From: Comamonas sp. 26
GTDB lineage: Bacteria > Pseudomonadota > Gammaproteobacteria > Burkholderiales > Burkholderiaceae_C
NCBI RefSeq assembly: GCF_002754475.1
Contig: NZ_PEFL01000001.1
Location: 2,294,001-2,358,000 of the forward strand
Length of the DNA stretch: 64,000 nt
Direction of reading: 5' to 3'
Positions within the stretch are counted from its first letter, which is position 1. Each line of letters begins with the position of its first letter. The notes beneath the pieces are model-generated. The model was not told the DNA's origin. It worked only from the letters and a program-made list of their open reading frames with translations, and ran no database searches. The translations under genes and the position numbers were made by a program. Shown here piece after piece: positions 45,896-54,820 of the stretch.

Positions 45896-46752
45896 CAGCG
45901 GCCTCCCTGCGCCTTGCGCTGCCATGCTTGCAGAGCGTTGATCAGCAGCAGCAATACAAAAGAAATCAGCAGCATGACCACGGCCACGGCGGTCGCGCCG
46001 GCCACATCATGCTGATCGAGCTTGGCCATGATGATCAGCGGAGTGATTTCAGAAACCATGGGAATATTGCCGGCGATAAAAATCACCGAACCGTATTCGC
46101 CCACGGCACGGGCAAATGCCATGGCAAAACCCGTGAGCAAGGCCGGGCCGATATGCGGCAGGATGACCTTGTAGAAAATCTGCCAGCGCGAAGCGCCCAG
46201 GCTGGTTGCGGCCTCTTCCAGCTCTTTCTCGAAGTCTTCCAGCACGGGCTGCACGGTACGCACCACAAAAGGCAGGCCGATAAAGATCAGCGCAATGGCA
46301 ATGCCCTTGGGGTTGTAGGCCATCTGAATGCCCAGTGACTCGAAGTACTGACCAATCCAGCCATTGCCTGCATACAGCGCCGACAAGGAAATACCAGCCA
46401 CCGCCGTAGGCAGGGCAAAGGGCAAATCGACCAGCGCATCCACCACCTTCTTGCCGGGAAACTGATAGCGCACCAGCACCCACGCGATCAGCATGCCAAA
46501 CACCACGTTCACGCAGGCCGCGATGAACGACATGGTGAAGGACAGCTCATAAGACGCCACCACGGCAGGCGCCGAGACGGCATTCCAGAACTGCTCCCAA
46601 GTCAGGCTGAAGCTGGCGGACAGCAAGGCCACCAGCGGGATGAGCACGACAATGCTGAGATAAAAGATGGTGTAGCCCAGCGTCAACCCGAAACCGGGTA
46701 ACACTCGCTTGGCGCTACGCACCTTGCCTGGAGCTATAACTGCAGAGGTCAT
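45895..46752 (-). CDS. cysT: Sulfate ABC transporter permease CysT
   Basis: Partner permease of the sulfate importer (285 aa), also called CysU. It has six hydrophobic helices and the EAA loop [20 protein letters not shown] that contacts the ATPase. The N-terminal [20 protein letters not shown] is typical of CysT. The ATG at 46752 is used; a TTG 21 bases upstream is open. The gap of 165 bp to sbp contains a GC-rich repeat, so cysT may have some expression separate from sbp. Confidence 0.93.
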   Translation of the reverse strand: MTSAVIAPGKVRSAKRVLPGFGLTLGYTIFYLSIVVLIPLVALLSASFSLTWEQFWNAVSAPAVVASYELSFTMSFIAACVNVVFGMLIAWVLVRYQFPGKKVVDALVDLPFALPTAVAGISLSALYAGNGWIGQYFESLGIQMAYNPKGIAIALIFIGLPFVVRTVQPVLEDFEKELEEAATSLGASRWQIFYKVILPHIGPALLTGFAMAFARAVGEYGSVIFIAGNIPMVSEITPLIIMAKLDQHDVAGATAVAVVMLLISFVLLLLINALQAWQRKAQGGR

Positions 46753-46835
46753 ATTTTTATTAAAGCGACTCAAAAAGGTGGATCTGCAGGCATCGCCCCT
46801 GCCCTATGAACAGGCAGGCGCCCCATTGGGACGCC

Positions 46836-46910
46836 AAGCAAAGGCCGCTCCGCAGCGAGAGCGTCGTCCCCTCCCGAAGAGAGAGGGGGAAGCCGCAAAG
46901 CGGCTCAGGA
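46836..46910 (-). repeat. GC-rich 3'-end repeat, copy B (after sbp)
   Basis: Begins 7 bases after the sbp stop. In the gene's direction: TCCTGAGCCGCTTTGCGGCT, TTCCCCCTCTC...GAGGGGA, CGACGC, and a last CGCTGCGGAGCGG hairpin. It is a diverged copy of the elements at 43620, 52153 and 63861, with paired changes in the first hairpin (GCCGC/GCGGC instead of GGCGC/GCGCC). Confidence 0.75.
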
Positions 46911-46917
46911 TGAGTTC

Positions 46918-47919
46918 TTACTTACCCGGTGCGTACAGCTTGTCAAACTGACCGCCATCGTTGAAGTGAACCTTCTGCGCTTCGCTCAGAGAGCCAAAGT
47001 ACTTGGCCACAGTGAACTGCTTGATGGGCTTGAACTGATCGGCATGCTTTTTGAGCACTGCTTCAGAGCGGGGGCGAATGGCGTGCTTGGCCGCAATTTC
47101 CTGGGCTTCATCCGAATACAGCCATTGCAGGTAATCGGTTGCCAACTGGGTTGTGCCCTTTTTGGCCGTGGTGCGCTCTACGACGGCCACGGGGTTCTCG
47201 GCCACGATGCTGACGGATGGATACACGGCATCGACCTTGCCCTGACCGAATTCGCGGTCCACGGACACGACTTCCGATTCAAACGTGATCAGCACATCGC
47301 CAATATTGCGCTGCAAGAAGATGCTGGTCGCATCGCGGCCGCCCTTGCCCAGCACGGGGACGTTTTTGTAGAGCTTTTGCACAAAGTCTGCAGCCTGCGC
47401 ATCGGTGCCACCCTTTTCACGCACCGAGCCCCAAGCTGCCAGATAGGCATAGCGGCCATTGCCACCGGTCTTGGGGTTGACGACCACGACCTTGACGTCG
47501 GGGCGAATCAGATCAGACCAATCCTTGATGTTCTTGGGGTTGCCATTGCGCACCAGGAACAGCATGGTCGATGTAGTGGGCGATGCATCGTGAGCGAACT
47601 TCTTGTTCCAGTCCTTGGCAACCACACCGGTGGAAGCCAGGAAGTCCACGTCGGTCGTTGTGTTGAAAGTCACCACATCGGCAGCCAGACCATCGTTGAC
47701 AGCACGGGCCTGAGCGCTGGAGCCGCCGTGCGACTGATCGACCTTGATGTCCACGCCCTTAGTCTTCTTGTAATGGGCGATGAAGGCTGCGTTGTAATCC
47801 TTATAGAACTCCCGGGCCACATCGTAGGAGACGTTTAGCAGCTGCGTCTGAGCCGATGCGGCACCGGCGGCGGCCAGTGCAATAGATGCCAGCAATGTCT
47901 TGAGCTTCACGGAATGCAT
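46918..47919 (-). CDS. sbp: Periplasmic sulfate-binding protein
   Basis: Captures sulfate (possibly thiosulfate) in the periplasm and hands it to CysTWA. The 333-aa protein has a signal peptide cleaved near AASA-QTQ and the family hallmarks NVSYDVAREFYKDYN, SHGGSSAQARAV, GGNGRYAYLAAWG and GGRDATSIFLQRNIGDVLITFE. ATG 47919 is chosen as the one directly before the basic signal-peptide start; an upstream codon adds 14 non-signal residues. Several palindromes lie just upstream. Confidence 0.94.
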   Translation of the reverse strand: MHSVKLKTLLASIALAAAGAASAQTQLLNVSYDVAREFYKDYNAAFIAHYKKTKGVDIKVDQSHGGSSAQARAVNDGLAADVVTFNTTTDVDFLASTGVVAKDWNKKFAHDASPTTSTMLFLVRNGNPKNIKDWSDLIRPDVKVVVVNPKTGGNGRYAYLAAWGSVREKGGTDAQAADFVQKLYKNVPVLGKGGRDATSIFLQRNIGDVLITFESEVVSVDREFGQGKVDAVYPSVSIVAENPVAVVERTTAKKGTTQLATDYLQWLYSDEAQEIAAKHAIRPRSEAVLKKHADQFKPIKQFTVAKYFGSLSEAQKVHFNDGGQFDKLYAPGK

Positions 47920-47951
47920 GGTCGCTGCCTTTTCTTGAGCAATGTGTATAG

Positions 47952-48031
47952 ATGTATACATTGTGCAAAATCGGCTTTAAAACTCAAAAGAATATATTCT
48001 TCTTTGTTTTTCTGAAATTTGATATATCAAA
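47952..48031 (-). promoter_or_regulatory. AT-rich control region of the sulfate operon with three palindromes
   Basis: ATGTATACAT (47952-47961), AAGAATATATTCTT (47988-48001) and TTTGATATATCAAA (48018-48031) are perfect palindromes spaced by about 26 and 16 bases, all within 115 bp upstream of sbp. CysB/Cbl-type regulators bind AT-rich sites before sulfate genes, so these are candidate CysB sites; the match to a defined motif is not established. Confidence 0.4.
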
Positions 48032-48058
48032 AAATTCAGCTGCGAGATATGCATAAAA

Positions 48059-48097
48059 ATAGCTGAAAGTGCTTATGCATCAAGCGCTTTCAGCTAT
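48059..48097. repeat. Complete ATAGCTG...CAGCTAT palindromic element
   Basis: The 16-base arms ATAGCTGAAAGTGCTT and AAGCGCTTTCAGCTAT pair throughout with one G-U, around a 7-base loop. This is the only full-length copy in the window; half-copies occur at several places. It lies between the sbp control region and the 3' end of the hydrolase gene and may also act as a terminator stem. Confidence 0.75.
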
Positions 48098-48129
48098 CAA
48101 GAAGTTAAAAATACAGAAGGAGGTTGGCC

Positions 48130-48729
48130 TCAGGCAGCAAGGGCGGGCCTTAATTCATCACTGGCAACAGCAGCATGGGCAAGAGTGTTCTCCCAGCTGC
48201 TCACATCCATCAGCGACTGCAGCAGTGCCAGCCCCAGCGGCCATGCGCCATAGCCAGATTCAACATTGATATGCCCGGCGTTCTGCAGACGCACCACCTC
48301 ACTGCCCCAGGCCCGTGCATAGGCACCAGCGCGGCGTATGGGGCAAAACGGGTCATTGCTGCTCGCCACCAGCACGCTGCGATATGGCAAAGGCGCATAG
48401 GGCACGGGGGCAAAGTCTTCCAGCTGAGCGCGGCGCTCCGGGTCTGCAGGGGCCACGAGCAAAGCACCATGCACGCGCGCAGCAGCGGCTTCACCCAGAT
48501 GCACGGTGGTGATGCAGCCCAGACTATGGGCCACGATGACGGCCGGGCGCTCATCGGCCAGCAGCACTTCTTCCAGCGCAGCGACCCACGCATCGCGGTG
48601 GGGCACTATCCAGTCTTGCTGCTCTACGCGCACGGCATCGGGCAACTGCTCAGCCCACAGGCTTTGCCAGTGGCCGGGGCCTGAGTTGCGCCAGCCTGGA
48701 ACGATCACGATACGGAATGGGGATTTCAT
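48130..48729 (-). CDS. RBBP9/YdeN-type alpha/beta hydrolase
   Basis: Small serine hydrolase of 199 aa. It has the family start VIVPGWRNSGPGHWQSLW, the nucleophile Ser69 in VAHSLG, the Asp segment ASSNDPFCP, and the catalytic His in NAGHINVESGYGAWP, which is diagnostic for the RBBP9/YdeN family. The cellular substrate is unknown. ATG 48729 has AGGAGG 4 bases upstream. It is a single gene. Confidence 0.88.
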   Translation of the reverse strand: MKSPFRIVIVPGWRNSGPGHWQSLWAEQLPDAVRVEQQDWIVPHRDAWVAALEEVLLADERPAVIVAHSLGCITTVHLGEAAAARVHGALLVAPADPERRAQLEDFAPVPYAPLPYRSVLVASSNDPFCPIRRAGAYARAWGSEVVRLQNAGHINVESGYGAWPLGLALLQSLMDVSSWENTLAHAAVASDELRPALAA

Positions 48730-48875
48730 GCAGCCTCCTGCGGTCTGGGAGCGCTGTGAAGGCCCTGCACGGAAGACCCAACGCTCTTGATCTGCTAGTA
48801 AGAGGCGCATTGTGAGCAGCGCACAGCCAAATTCCAACGAATGTTTTGTTGTTACCTTATGCCCAGAAGCTAATG

Positions 48876-49811
48876 CTATTGCGCGCTTTGCGCTATTTTT
48901 TGCGTAGCAGAGATACTGCTACCGGGCAGGCGCTCACCCAGAAAGTCCAGAAAATGCCGCACCGCCGGAGCCAGCCCGCGCCGCGATGGGAAGATGGCAT
49001 GAACAATCCCCAAAGGCGGCGCCCACTGCGGCAGCAACTGCACCAGCGTGCCTTGGATCAGTTCCTCCTGACACATATAGTCAGGCAGCCAGCACATGCC
49101 GCTGCCCGCGATGGCGGCAAACTTCAGCGTCAGCAAATCATCCACCACATAGCGCGGCTGCAGTTGCAGGCGGTGCTCTTTGCCTTCGGGGCCGACCAGC
49201 AGCAGGTTTGAATGGCCATCGACGGCCGACATGGCAAGGCTGTCAAGTAGTTGCAAGTCTTCGAGCGATCTGGGCGTCCCCTGACGCTGCAGCAGATCAG
49301 GACTGGCAACCAGAATCTGGCGCGAGCTGTCGAGTCGCTTGACCACCATGGAGCCACTGTCGTCCAGATTGGCGCGAACGCGCAGTGCCACATCAATGCC
49401 CTCTTCCACCGGGTTCACCGGACGATTGGTGACCTGCATCTCCACATGGACTAGCGGGCAACGCTTGAGAAATTCGGGCATCAGCTCGCCAAGTACGGTC
49501 TGCGCCAGCGTCACCGGGCAGGTCACGCGAATCGTGCCGCGCGGCTCGGTCTGCACCTCGGCGACGGCATCGGATGCCGCCAGCGCCGCATCGCGCATGG
49601 CCTGGCCGTGGCGCAAAAAGGTCTCGCCCACCTGCGTCAGCGAGAGCTTGCGGGTGGTGCGCTGCAGCAAGCGCACGCCCAGACGGGTCTCCAGCTCAGC
49701 CACACGGCGCGAGAGCCGGGATTTGGGAATGCCCAGCGCACGCCCAGCCGCAGCGAAGCCGCCGCGCTCGACGACCTCTACGAAATACAGCATGTCATTG
49801 AGATCCACCAT
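48876..49811 (-). CDS. LysR-family transcriptional regulator (divergent from azoR)
   Basis: A 311-aa regulator. The winged helix has FAAAGRALGIPKSRLSRRVAELETRLGVRLLQRTTR, here quoted only as the region 19-53. The effector domain contains RGTIRVTCPVTLAQ and VVDDLLTLKFAAIAGSGMCWLP regions typical of the CrgA/AaeR group. It is divergent from the azoreductase gene over 187 bp, and LysR-azoreductase/quinone reductase pairs of this kind are common, so azoR is its probable target. Confidence 0.9.
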   Translation of the reverse strand: MVDLNDMLYFVEVVERGGFAAAGRALGIPKSRLSRRVAELETRLGVRLLQRTTRKLSLTQVGETFLRHGQAMRDAALAASDAVAEVQTEPRGTIRVTCPVTLAQTVLGELMPEFLKRCPLVHVEMQVTNRPVNPVEEGIDVALRVRANLDDSGSMVVKRLDSSRQILVASPDLLQRQGTPRSLEDLQLLDSLAMSAVDGHSNLLLVGPEGKEHRLQLQPRYVVDDLLTLKFAAIAGSGMCWLPDYMCQEELIQGTLVQLLPQWAPPLGIVHAIFPSRRGLAPAVRHFLDFLGERLPGSSISATQKIAQSAQ

Positions 49812-49998
49812 GCAAACATCCTTGGGCTCGATTGAATTGATATCTGGAACGATCCGTCATATTTTTGCAGACTTATCGATCACTCTATTCAAAATTACAA
49901 TCTATCCCATCGCACTTTGAAACGAAACGCTGTTTTGCCGCAATGCAACATCTGGGCTGGGCAAGAAGTATTCTTTAACTCACCGTATAGAAACCGAC

Positions 49999-50601
49999 AT
50001 GCAAATCCTGCACATTGACTCTTCCATCACCGGCACCAACTCCATCACTCGTGAACTGACTGCCGACATCGTTGCCAGCCTCAAGCAAGCCAAACCCGAA
50101 GCGCAAGTGGACTATCTGGACCTGGCCGTGAATGCCCCCAGCCACCTGAGCGCTCAATCTATGGGCTTCCGCACCGGCCAGGCTGCCGCCACCGAAATCG
50201 AACGCCAGGAAAACGCTGTCTCAGAAGCTCTGGTCAGCCAGTTCCTGGCCGCCGACGTGATCGTCGTGGGCGCCCCCTTCTACAACTTCACCATTCCCAC
50301 CCAGCTGAAGGCCTGGCTGGACCGCATCGCCCAGGCTGGCCGTACTTTCAAGTACACCGCTACAGGCCCCGTGGGTCTGGCTGGCGACAAAAAAGTCATC
50401 GTGGCCTCGGCACGCGGCGGTGCTTACTCCAGCAGCGAAGCCGGCCAAGCCATGGAACACCAGGAAAGCTACCTGAAAGTGATGTTCGGCTTCATGGGCG
50501 TGACCGACGTCGCCATCGTGCGCGCTGAAGGCGTGGCCATGGGCCCAGAAGCCAAGGCTGCAGCCCTGCAAGCCGCCAAGGCTCAAATCGTGGCTGCCTA
50601 A
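49999..50601 (+). CDS. azoR: FMN-dependent NADH:azoreductase
   Basis: Flavodoxin-fold oxidoreductase (200 aa) that reduces quinones and azo dyes with NADH through FMN. It has the FMN phosphate loop [18 protein letters not shown] near the start, [20 protein letters not shown] around residue 95-110, and ARGGAYSS, all as in E. coli AzoR. The likely role is protection against quinone stress, under control of the divergent LysR regulator. It ends at a terminator 30 bp downstream. Confidence 0.93.
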   Translation: MQILHIDSSITGTNSITRELTADIVASLKQAKPEAQVDYLDLAVNAPSHLSAQSMGFRTGQAAATEIERQENAVSEALVSQFLAADVIVVGAPFYNFTIPTQLKAWLDRIAQAGRTFKYTATGPVGLAGDKKVIVASARGGAYSSSEAGQAMEHQESYLKVMFGFMGVTDVAIVRAEGVAMGPEAKAAALQAAKAQIVAA

Positions 50602-50630
50602 TCGTCAGCAATAGTCAGAGCATCACCCAC

Positions 50631-50668
50631 AAAAAAGCCGGTACACCTTGAGCGCTACCGGCTTTTTT
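50631..50668. terminator. Rho-independent terminator after azoR
   Basis: Stem GCCGGTA / TACCGGC with a 12-base loop, flanked by six A and six T. Confidence 0.88.
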
Positions 50669-50834
50669 GCATTCAAAACCTTGCGCAAGCTTGATCCAGC
50701 AGGCATTTACTACCAATCGTTTGTAAAAAATGCCGAGATGCAATCGTAGGACTACTGTTTTTTGATACTCTAAAAACAGTTAGATACTTTTCAACCCTTG
50801 GGTGCGGCTCTGCTGACTCAGGGTTGCGCTTTCC

Positions 50835-51263
50835 ATGCCCCCTACTCGCTCCATACCTGCTGCCATTCAACACTCACCGCCGCGTTCTGACGAAAACTAC
50901 GTCGTCACCGCTATTGGCGTGTTTTTGCTGGCATCACTTATCTTAGGTACGGCCACCTATAAATACCTGCAGCACTCAGAGCAGCAAGCGCAGACCCGCA
51001 ACGATCGCCAAGCCTACAAACGCTACAACGATTACCTGAAATCCGCTCAGGAAGACACCCCAGCGCCAGCCGCTCAAGGCCCGTCCCCTGCGCAGGCGGC
51101 ACAAGCATCACAAGCAGCCCCCGCCCAACCCAGCATGGCTGAAAAGCTGCTGAGTCACCCGTCCGTCACCCCCGGCCCCGGCTTCAACGCCCCCGGCGTG
51201 CAACAGACCGGCGTCGCCATCATTGATGCGATGGAGCATGCGCAAGCTACGGCCAAGCAATAA
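50835..51263 (+). CDS. Small membrane-anchored protein, unknown function
   Basis: A 142-aa protein with one membrane helix at about 24-40 (VVTAIGVFLLASLILGTATY), a charged segment (about 45-72), and an Ala/Pro/Gln-rich low-complexity tail ending in a short conserved-looking part (PGPGFNAPGVQQTGVAIIDAM split around residue 115-135). No family is recognised. Upstream, an inverted repeat ACTGTTTTT / AAAAACAGT (50754-50780) may be its operator or part of its promoter. The stop codon sits in a 10-bp tandem repeat. Confidence 0.6.
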   Translation: MPPTRSIPAAIQHSPPRSDENYVVTAIGVFLLASLILGTATYKYLQHSEQQAQTRNDRQAYKRYNDYLKSAQEDTPAPAAQGPSPAQAAQASQAAPAQPSMAEKLLSHPSVTPGPGFNAPGVQQTGVAIIDAMEHAQATAKQ

Positions 51264-51285
51264 GAAGCAATAAGAAGCAATAAGA
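51255..51285. repeat. 10-bp tandem repeat over a stop codon
   Basis: Three near-perfect units of AAGCAATAAG follow each other at the end of the preceding gene. The first unit contains the gene's TAA stop; the others repeat it downstream. Confidence 0.7.
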
Positions 51286-51318
51286 GGCGAAGGTTTGCTA
51301 GACCAGCCTTCAACATCG

Positions 51319-52104
51319 TCAACGCATCACAAGCCCGCCATCGACCAGCAGCACCTGCCCGGTCATAAAGCAACTGAGATCCGATGCCAGAAACAGCACC
51401 GGCCCCGCTACATCCTCGGGCCGGGCCAAGCGACGCAGCGGCGTGGCGGCCATCAGTGATTCGCGAAATGCTTCTTTGGTGCTCTGGCTGCCCTGTGTCG
51501 GGTAGACCAGCCCCGGCGCCACGCAGTTGACGCGAATGCCCACAGGCCCCAGCTCGCTGGCCAGATTGCGGCTAAAGCCCACCAAAGACGCCTTGGCCGT
51601 GGTGTAGTCGTGATAAGGAACGACCGGGTTCTCTACCAAGTTACTGACGATATTCACAATGCTGCCCCGCGCCCGCTGGCGCATTTGCGGTAGCACCGCA
51701 CGGCAAACATTGAAGGCCGCGCCCACTGCACCATCAAACTGGCTTTGGTAGTCGCTCCACTCTAGATCATCAAAGCGGCGACGCTGCTCAGGGTCAAAGG
51801 TGTAGGGCTTGAAGGCGTTGTTGACCACCATGTCGATACAGCCTGCATCGCGCACGATGCTGTCCACCATGGCCTGAACTTCAGTCGCGTTGCCCACATC
51901 GGCCTTCACCGCCCATGCATCGCCCCCTGCGGCCTGACAGGCTGCCACGGTCTGCTCTGCCGCCGCATCGTTAGACAGATAGTTCACCACCACCGTCGCG
52001 CCCTCACGCGCAAAGGCCAGAGCAATCGCCGCACCAATGCCGCGGCTGGCACCCGTCACCAGCACCACTTTGCCGCGCAGACCCATTAAAGAAGATTGAC
52101 TCAT
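51319..52104 (-). CDS. FabG-like SDR oxidoreductase, probable last gene of the TPP-controlled operon
   Basis: Short-chain dehydrogenase/reductase of 261 aa with TGASRGIG (about 18-25), NNAF in place of NNAG, catalytic Ser in IVSNL, and the Tyr-Lys pair YTTAK after YHD. Its C-terminus (TGQVLLVDGG) is of the 3-oxoacyl-ACP reductase type. It lies 129 bp downstream of the binding-protein gene, across a GC-rich repeat, and on the same strand. If co-transcribed, it could reduce the aldehyde made by the LuxC-like enzyme to an alcohol; this role is inferred from context only. Confidence 0.85.
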   Translation of the reverse strand: MSQSSLMGLRGKVVLVTGASRGIGAAIALAFAREGATVVVNYLSNDAAAEQTVAACQAAGGDAWAVKADVGNATEVQAMVDSIVRDAGCIDMVVNNAFKPYTFDPEQRRRFDDLEWSDYQSQFDGAVGAAFNVCRAVLPQMRQRARGSIVNIVSNLVENPVVPYHDYTTAKASLVGFSRNLASELGPVGIRVNCVAPGLVYPTQGSQSTKEAFRESLMAATPLRRLARPEDVAGPVLFLASDLSCFMTGQVLLVDGGLVMR

Positions 52105-52152
52105 ATTTTCTGATTTCCGGTCAAAAACTGGCGCTCACCACCCCAGAGACAG

Positions 52153-52231
52153 CAAGCAAGAGCCGCCCCGCCGCGATGATGTCGTCCCCTTGCTTCCTGT
52201 TTCAGGGGAAGGCGCAAAGCGCCTCAGGGGG
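52153..52231 (-). repeat. GC-rich 3'-end repeat, copy C (after the NMT1-type binding protein)
   Basis: Begins 2 bases after the stop of the binding-protein gene. In the gene's direction: CCCCCTGAGGCGCTTTGCGCC, TTCCCCTGAAA...AGGGGA, CGACATCATCG, CGGCGGGGCGGCT. It has the same plan as the copies at 43620, 46836 and 63861. Confidence 0.8.
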
Positions 52232-52233
52232 TA

Positions 52234-53232
52234 TTACAACGCCACCACCACATCGGACACCTTGATCTTCCGCTGCACCATGCCCAGCGCACGATAGGCA
52301 TCAGCACCCTTTTGCAAGGCAGCAAGATCAAAGCTGCCCAGGGCCTGCCCTTGCACGGCAGGCAGTGAAGAGGCGTTGCGCAGGCGAATCACATCCAGAT
52401 TGATATCACGGCGCGTTCCATCAATCGCGTATTTGCTGGCCAGAACCGAGGCTTCTTCGGGGTTGGCAAGCATCCAGGCAGCGCTCTCGCGGTAGCCACG
52501 CACAAAGGCCTTGAGCAGGTCTTTCTTCTGATGCAGCACTTCTTCGCGCACCACAAACATGTCGCTGGACATATTCAAGTACTCACTCACTTGCATCACA
52601 TTGACCTCGCCAATCCCCTTGCGCAGGCCAACGGCCAAGCCGGTATCGGTGGCGGCTGTGGCATCAACCTGCCCCTGCATCAAGGGCGCGAAGTTGAGCA
52701 GACCGGTCACGACGATGGTCACGTCTGACTCCTTGAGGCCCGCCTGATGCAGCATCACCAGCAGGTTCTGGCGCGTGCCGCTAGCCAGGCTGTAGACACC
52801 AATCTTCTTACCCTTGAGATCGGCCGGCTTGCGAATGCCAGAAGTCTTGAGCGAGACCACGTTGAACACGTTTTGCGGGTAGATGTCGTAGATGGCGACC
52901 AGCTTCTCGCCCTTGTCCAACGCCATAAAGAAGGAGCCGGGGTCGGTAAACGCCACATCGGCCTGACCGCTCAAAATATTGCGAATGGCATCACCGCCAC
53001 CTGCGCCGGGCAGGTAGTCCAGCTCTACGCCATGGCCCTTGAAGAAACCTTTTTCAGGCTCAGCCAAAAGATTGGTGATTTCGCTGATGGGCTTGCTCCA
53101 GCCTGCCAGCCGAATCTTGCCCTGCATGGGATTCGCCATGCTGGCACTCGTCAGAGAAAGCGCAGACAGACCTGCGCAAGCGCCGATCAGGCTGCGGCGG
53201 GAGATGGTGGGGAGCTTGTTCGATATCTGCAT
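52234..53232 (-). CDS. NMT1/THI5-like ABC transporter substrate-binding protein
   Basis: Periplasmic binding protein of 332 aa of the NMT1/SsuA-like family. The N-terminus ISRRSLIGACAGLSALSL has a twin-arginine and a hydrophobic core, so export may be by Tat. The fold signature includes GWSKPISEITNLL, GGGDAIRNILSGQADVAF, KGKKIGVYSLASGTRQN. Members of this family bind thiamine pyrimidines (ThiY), sulfonates or riboflavin. Because the operon is preceded by a TPP riboswitch, a thiamine-related ligand is most likely. The gene starts 22 bp after the permease stop. Confidence 0.87.
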   Translation of the reverse strand: MQISNKLPTISRRSLIGACAGLSALSLTSASMANPMQGKIRLAGWSKPISEITNLLAEPEKGFFKGHGVELDYLPGAGGGDAIRNILSGQADVAFTDPGSFFMALDKGEKLVAIYDIYPQNVFNVVSLKTSGIRKPADLKGKKIGVYSLASGTRQNLLVMLHQAGLKESDVTIVVTGLLNFAPLMQGQVDATAATDTGLAVGLRKGIGEVNVMQVSEYLNMSSDMFVVREEVLHQKKDLLKAFVRGYRESAAWMLANPEEASVLASKYAIDGTRRDINLDVIRLRNASSLPAVQGQALGSFDLAALQKGADAYRALGMVQRKIKVSDVVVAL

Positions 53233-53254
53233 AAAAAGCGTTCAGTAAAAGCCA

Positions 53255-54061
53255 TCAAAGCTTGCTGCCCAATTGAGCAACTTGCGAAATTTCAGAAACA
53301 ACGAAGTGATGAGAGCGCAGCAAGCGCCGCTCCAGCATCAGGCAGGCCTGATACAGCAGCAGGCCAATGGCCGCAATCAGCACCAGCGCGGCAAACATCA
53401 AGGGAGTGTCCATCATTCCCTGCGCCGTAATCACCACGGCACCCAGACCTTGGCTGGCACCCATGAATTCAGCCACCACCGCGCCGACCAGCGCCAGCAC
53501 CACGGCAACGCGCAGGCCCGCAAGAATGGCGGGCAGCCCGGTCGGCAGTTTCAGCTGCAGCAAGGTCTGCAGGCGTGTAGCCCCCAGCATGCGAAACAGC
53601 TGCAGCCGCTGGGCATCGACCTGGCGCAGCCCTGTAAGCGTGTTTTCCATCAAAGGGAAAAAGCAGATCAGTGCCGTAATCAGCACCGTGGGCAGCATGC
53701 CAAAGCCAAACCACAGCACAAACAGCGGGGCAAGCGCCAGCTTGGGCACAACCTGACTGACCACCACATAAGGCTTGAGCACGCGCTCCAGCAGCTCAGA
53801 CTCCGCCAGTGCCATGCCAGCCAGCAGCCCCACGGCACTGCCCATGGCCAGCCCCAGCAGCAGCGCCTTCAATGTGGAAACCAAATGCGGCCAGAAGTAG
53901 CCGGATACCAGCCCAGACCACAGCGACACTGCCACAGCAGAAGGCGGCGGCAGCACCAGAGCAGACAGGTTAAATCGCCTTGTAGCCAGCTCCCATATTG
54001 CGAGAGTAGCTATCAAAAGCAAAGCAGATAGCAAGCGCGGTCTGTTCAGCAAAGCATTCAT
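53255..54061 (-). CDS. ABC transporter permease (SsuC/ThiX type)
   Basis: Inner-membrane permease of 268 aa with about six helices and a binding-protein-dependent permease loop (DAQRLQLFRMLGATRLQTLLQLKLP). It pairs with the ATPase upstream (ATGA overlap) and the binding protein downstream. A loose ATAGCTG-type repeat (TAGCTATCAAAAGC) is part of the coding sequence for the first helix, near 54007-54020. Confidence 0.9.
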   Translation of the reverse strand: MNALLNRPRLLSALLLIATLAIWELATRRFNLSALVLPPPSAVAVSLWSGLVSGYFWPHLVSTLKALLLGLAMGSAVGLLAGMALAESELLERVLKPYVVVSQVVPKLALAPLFVLWFGFGMLPTVLITALICFFPLMENTLTGLRQVDAQRLQLFRMLGATRLQTLLQLKLPTGLPAILAGLRVAVVLALVGAVVAEFMGASQGLGAVVITAQGMMDTPLMFAALVLIAAIGLLLYQACLMLERRLLRSHHFVVSEISQVAQLGSKL

Positions 54062-54804
54062 GCCACGCCCTTTTCCATGGCTGCGCGCACGCGCGCGCAG
54101 TATTCGTTGAACACGGCGCCATGGCGCATGTCCTGCGTGCGCGGCTCGGGCAGCTCAATCGCCCAGTCATTCACAATGCGCCCGGCATGCATGAGGGCGA
54201 TGCGGTCACCCAGATAGACGGCCTCGTTAATGTCATGCGTCACAAACAGCACCGTCGTGCCATGCTCGCGGCAGGTGCGCAGCAAATCGTCTTGCAGCTC
54301 GGCACGGGTGATGGCATCCAGCGCCGCAAACGGCTCATCCAGCAGCAGCAGCGGCGGCTCAAGAATCAAGGCTCTTGCCAGCGCAACGCGGCTTTGCTGG
54401 CCGCCCGAAAGCTGGCGCGGGTAATGCTGCGCATGGGCTGACAGGCCCAGTTGCTCCAGCAAACTCAGCGCATTGCTCACGTCTTGCTGGGAAGGCTTGC
54501 GCTGCAGCGACACGGGCAGCAGCACATTGCTGAGCACCGTATGCCAGTCCAGCAGCGTCGGGGCCTGAAACATAAAGCCCAGTTGCGGCCCCGGCTCTGC
54601 CAGCTCTTGCCCGCGCAGCAAAATGCGCCCCGACTGCGGGCGCAGCAAACCCGCTGCCAGCTTGAGCAGCGTGGTCTTGCCGCAGCCGCTTCTGCCCAGC
54701 AGGCAATGAAATTCACCGGCCTGCATGCGCCAGTTCACCCCATCGACTACCGGCGGTCGGCCCGGGTAGGTAAAGACGGCCTGCTCAATATCCAGAAAAG
54801 CCAT
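54058..54804 (-). CDS. ABC transporter ATP-binding protein (SsuB/ThiZ type)
   Basis: ATPase of the importer (248 aa). Motifs: Walker A GRSGCGKTT, Q-loop LGFMFQAPTLLDW, signature LSGGQQSRVALARAL, Walker B LLLLDEPFAALD, and H-loop FVTHDINEAVYLGDR. This Q-loop/H-loop pattern is usual in NMT1-type taurine, sulfonate and thiamine-pyrimidine importers. ATG 54804 is preferred (GAGGG about 10 bases upstream) over an ATG at 54831 that overlaps the LuxC gene. Confidence 0.9.
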   Translation of the reverse strand: MAFLDIEQAVFTYPGRPPVVDGVNWRMQAGEFHCLLGRSGCGKTTLLKLAAGLLRPQSGRILLRGQELAEPGPQLGFMFQAPTLLDWHTVLSNVLLPVSLQRKPSQQDVSNALSLLEQLGLSAHAQHYPRQLSGGQQSRVALARALILEPPLLLLDEPFAALDAITRAELQDDLLRTCREHGTTVLFVTHDINEAVYLGDRIALMHAGRIVNDWAIELPEPRTQDMRHGAVFNEYCARVRAAMEKGVA

Positions 54805-54820
54805 GGCGGCGTTGCCCTCG

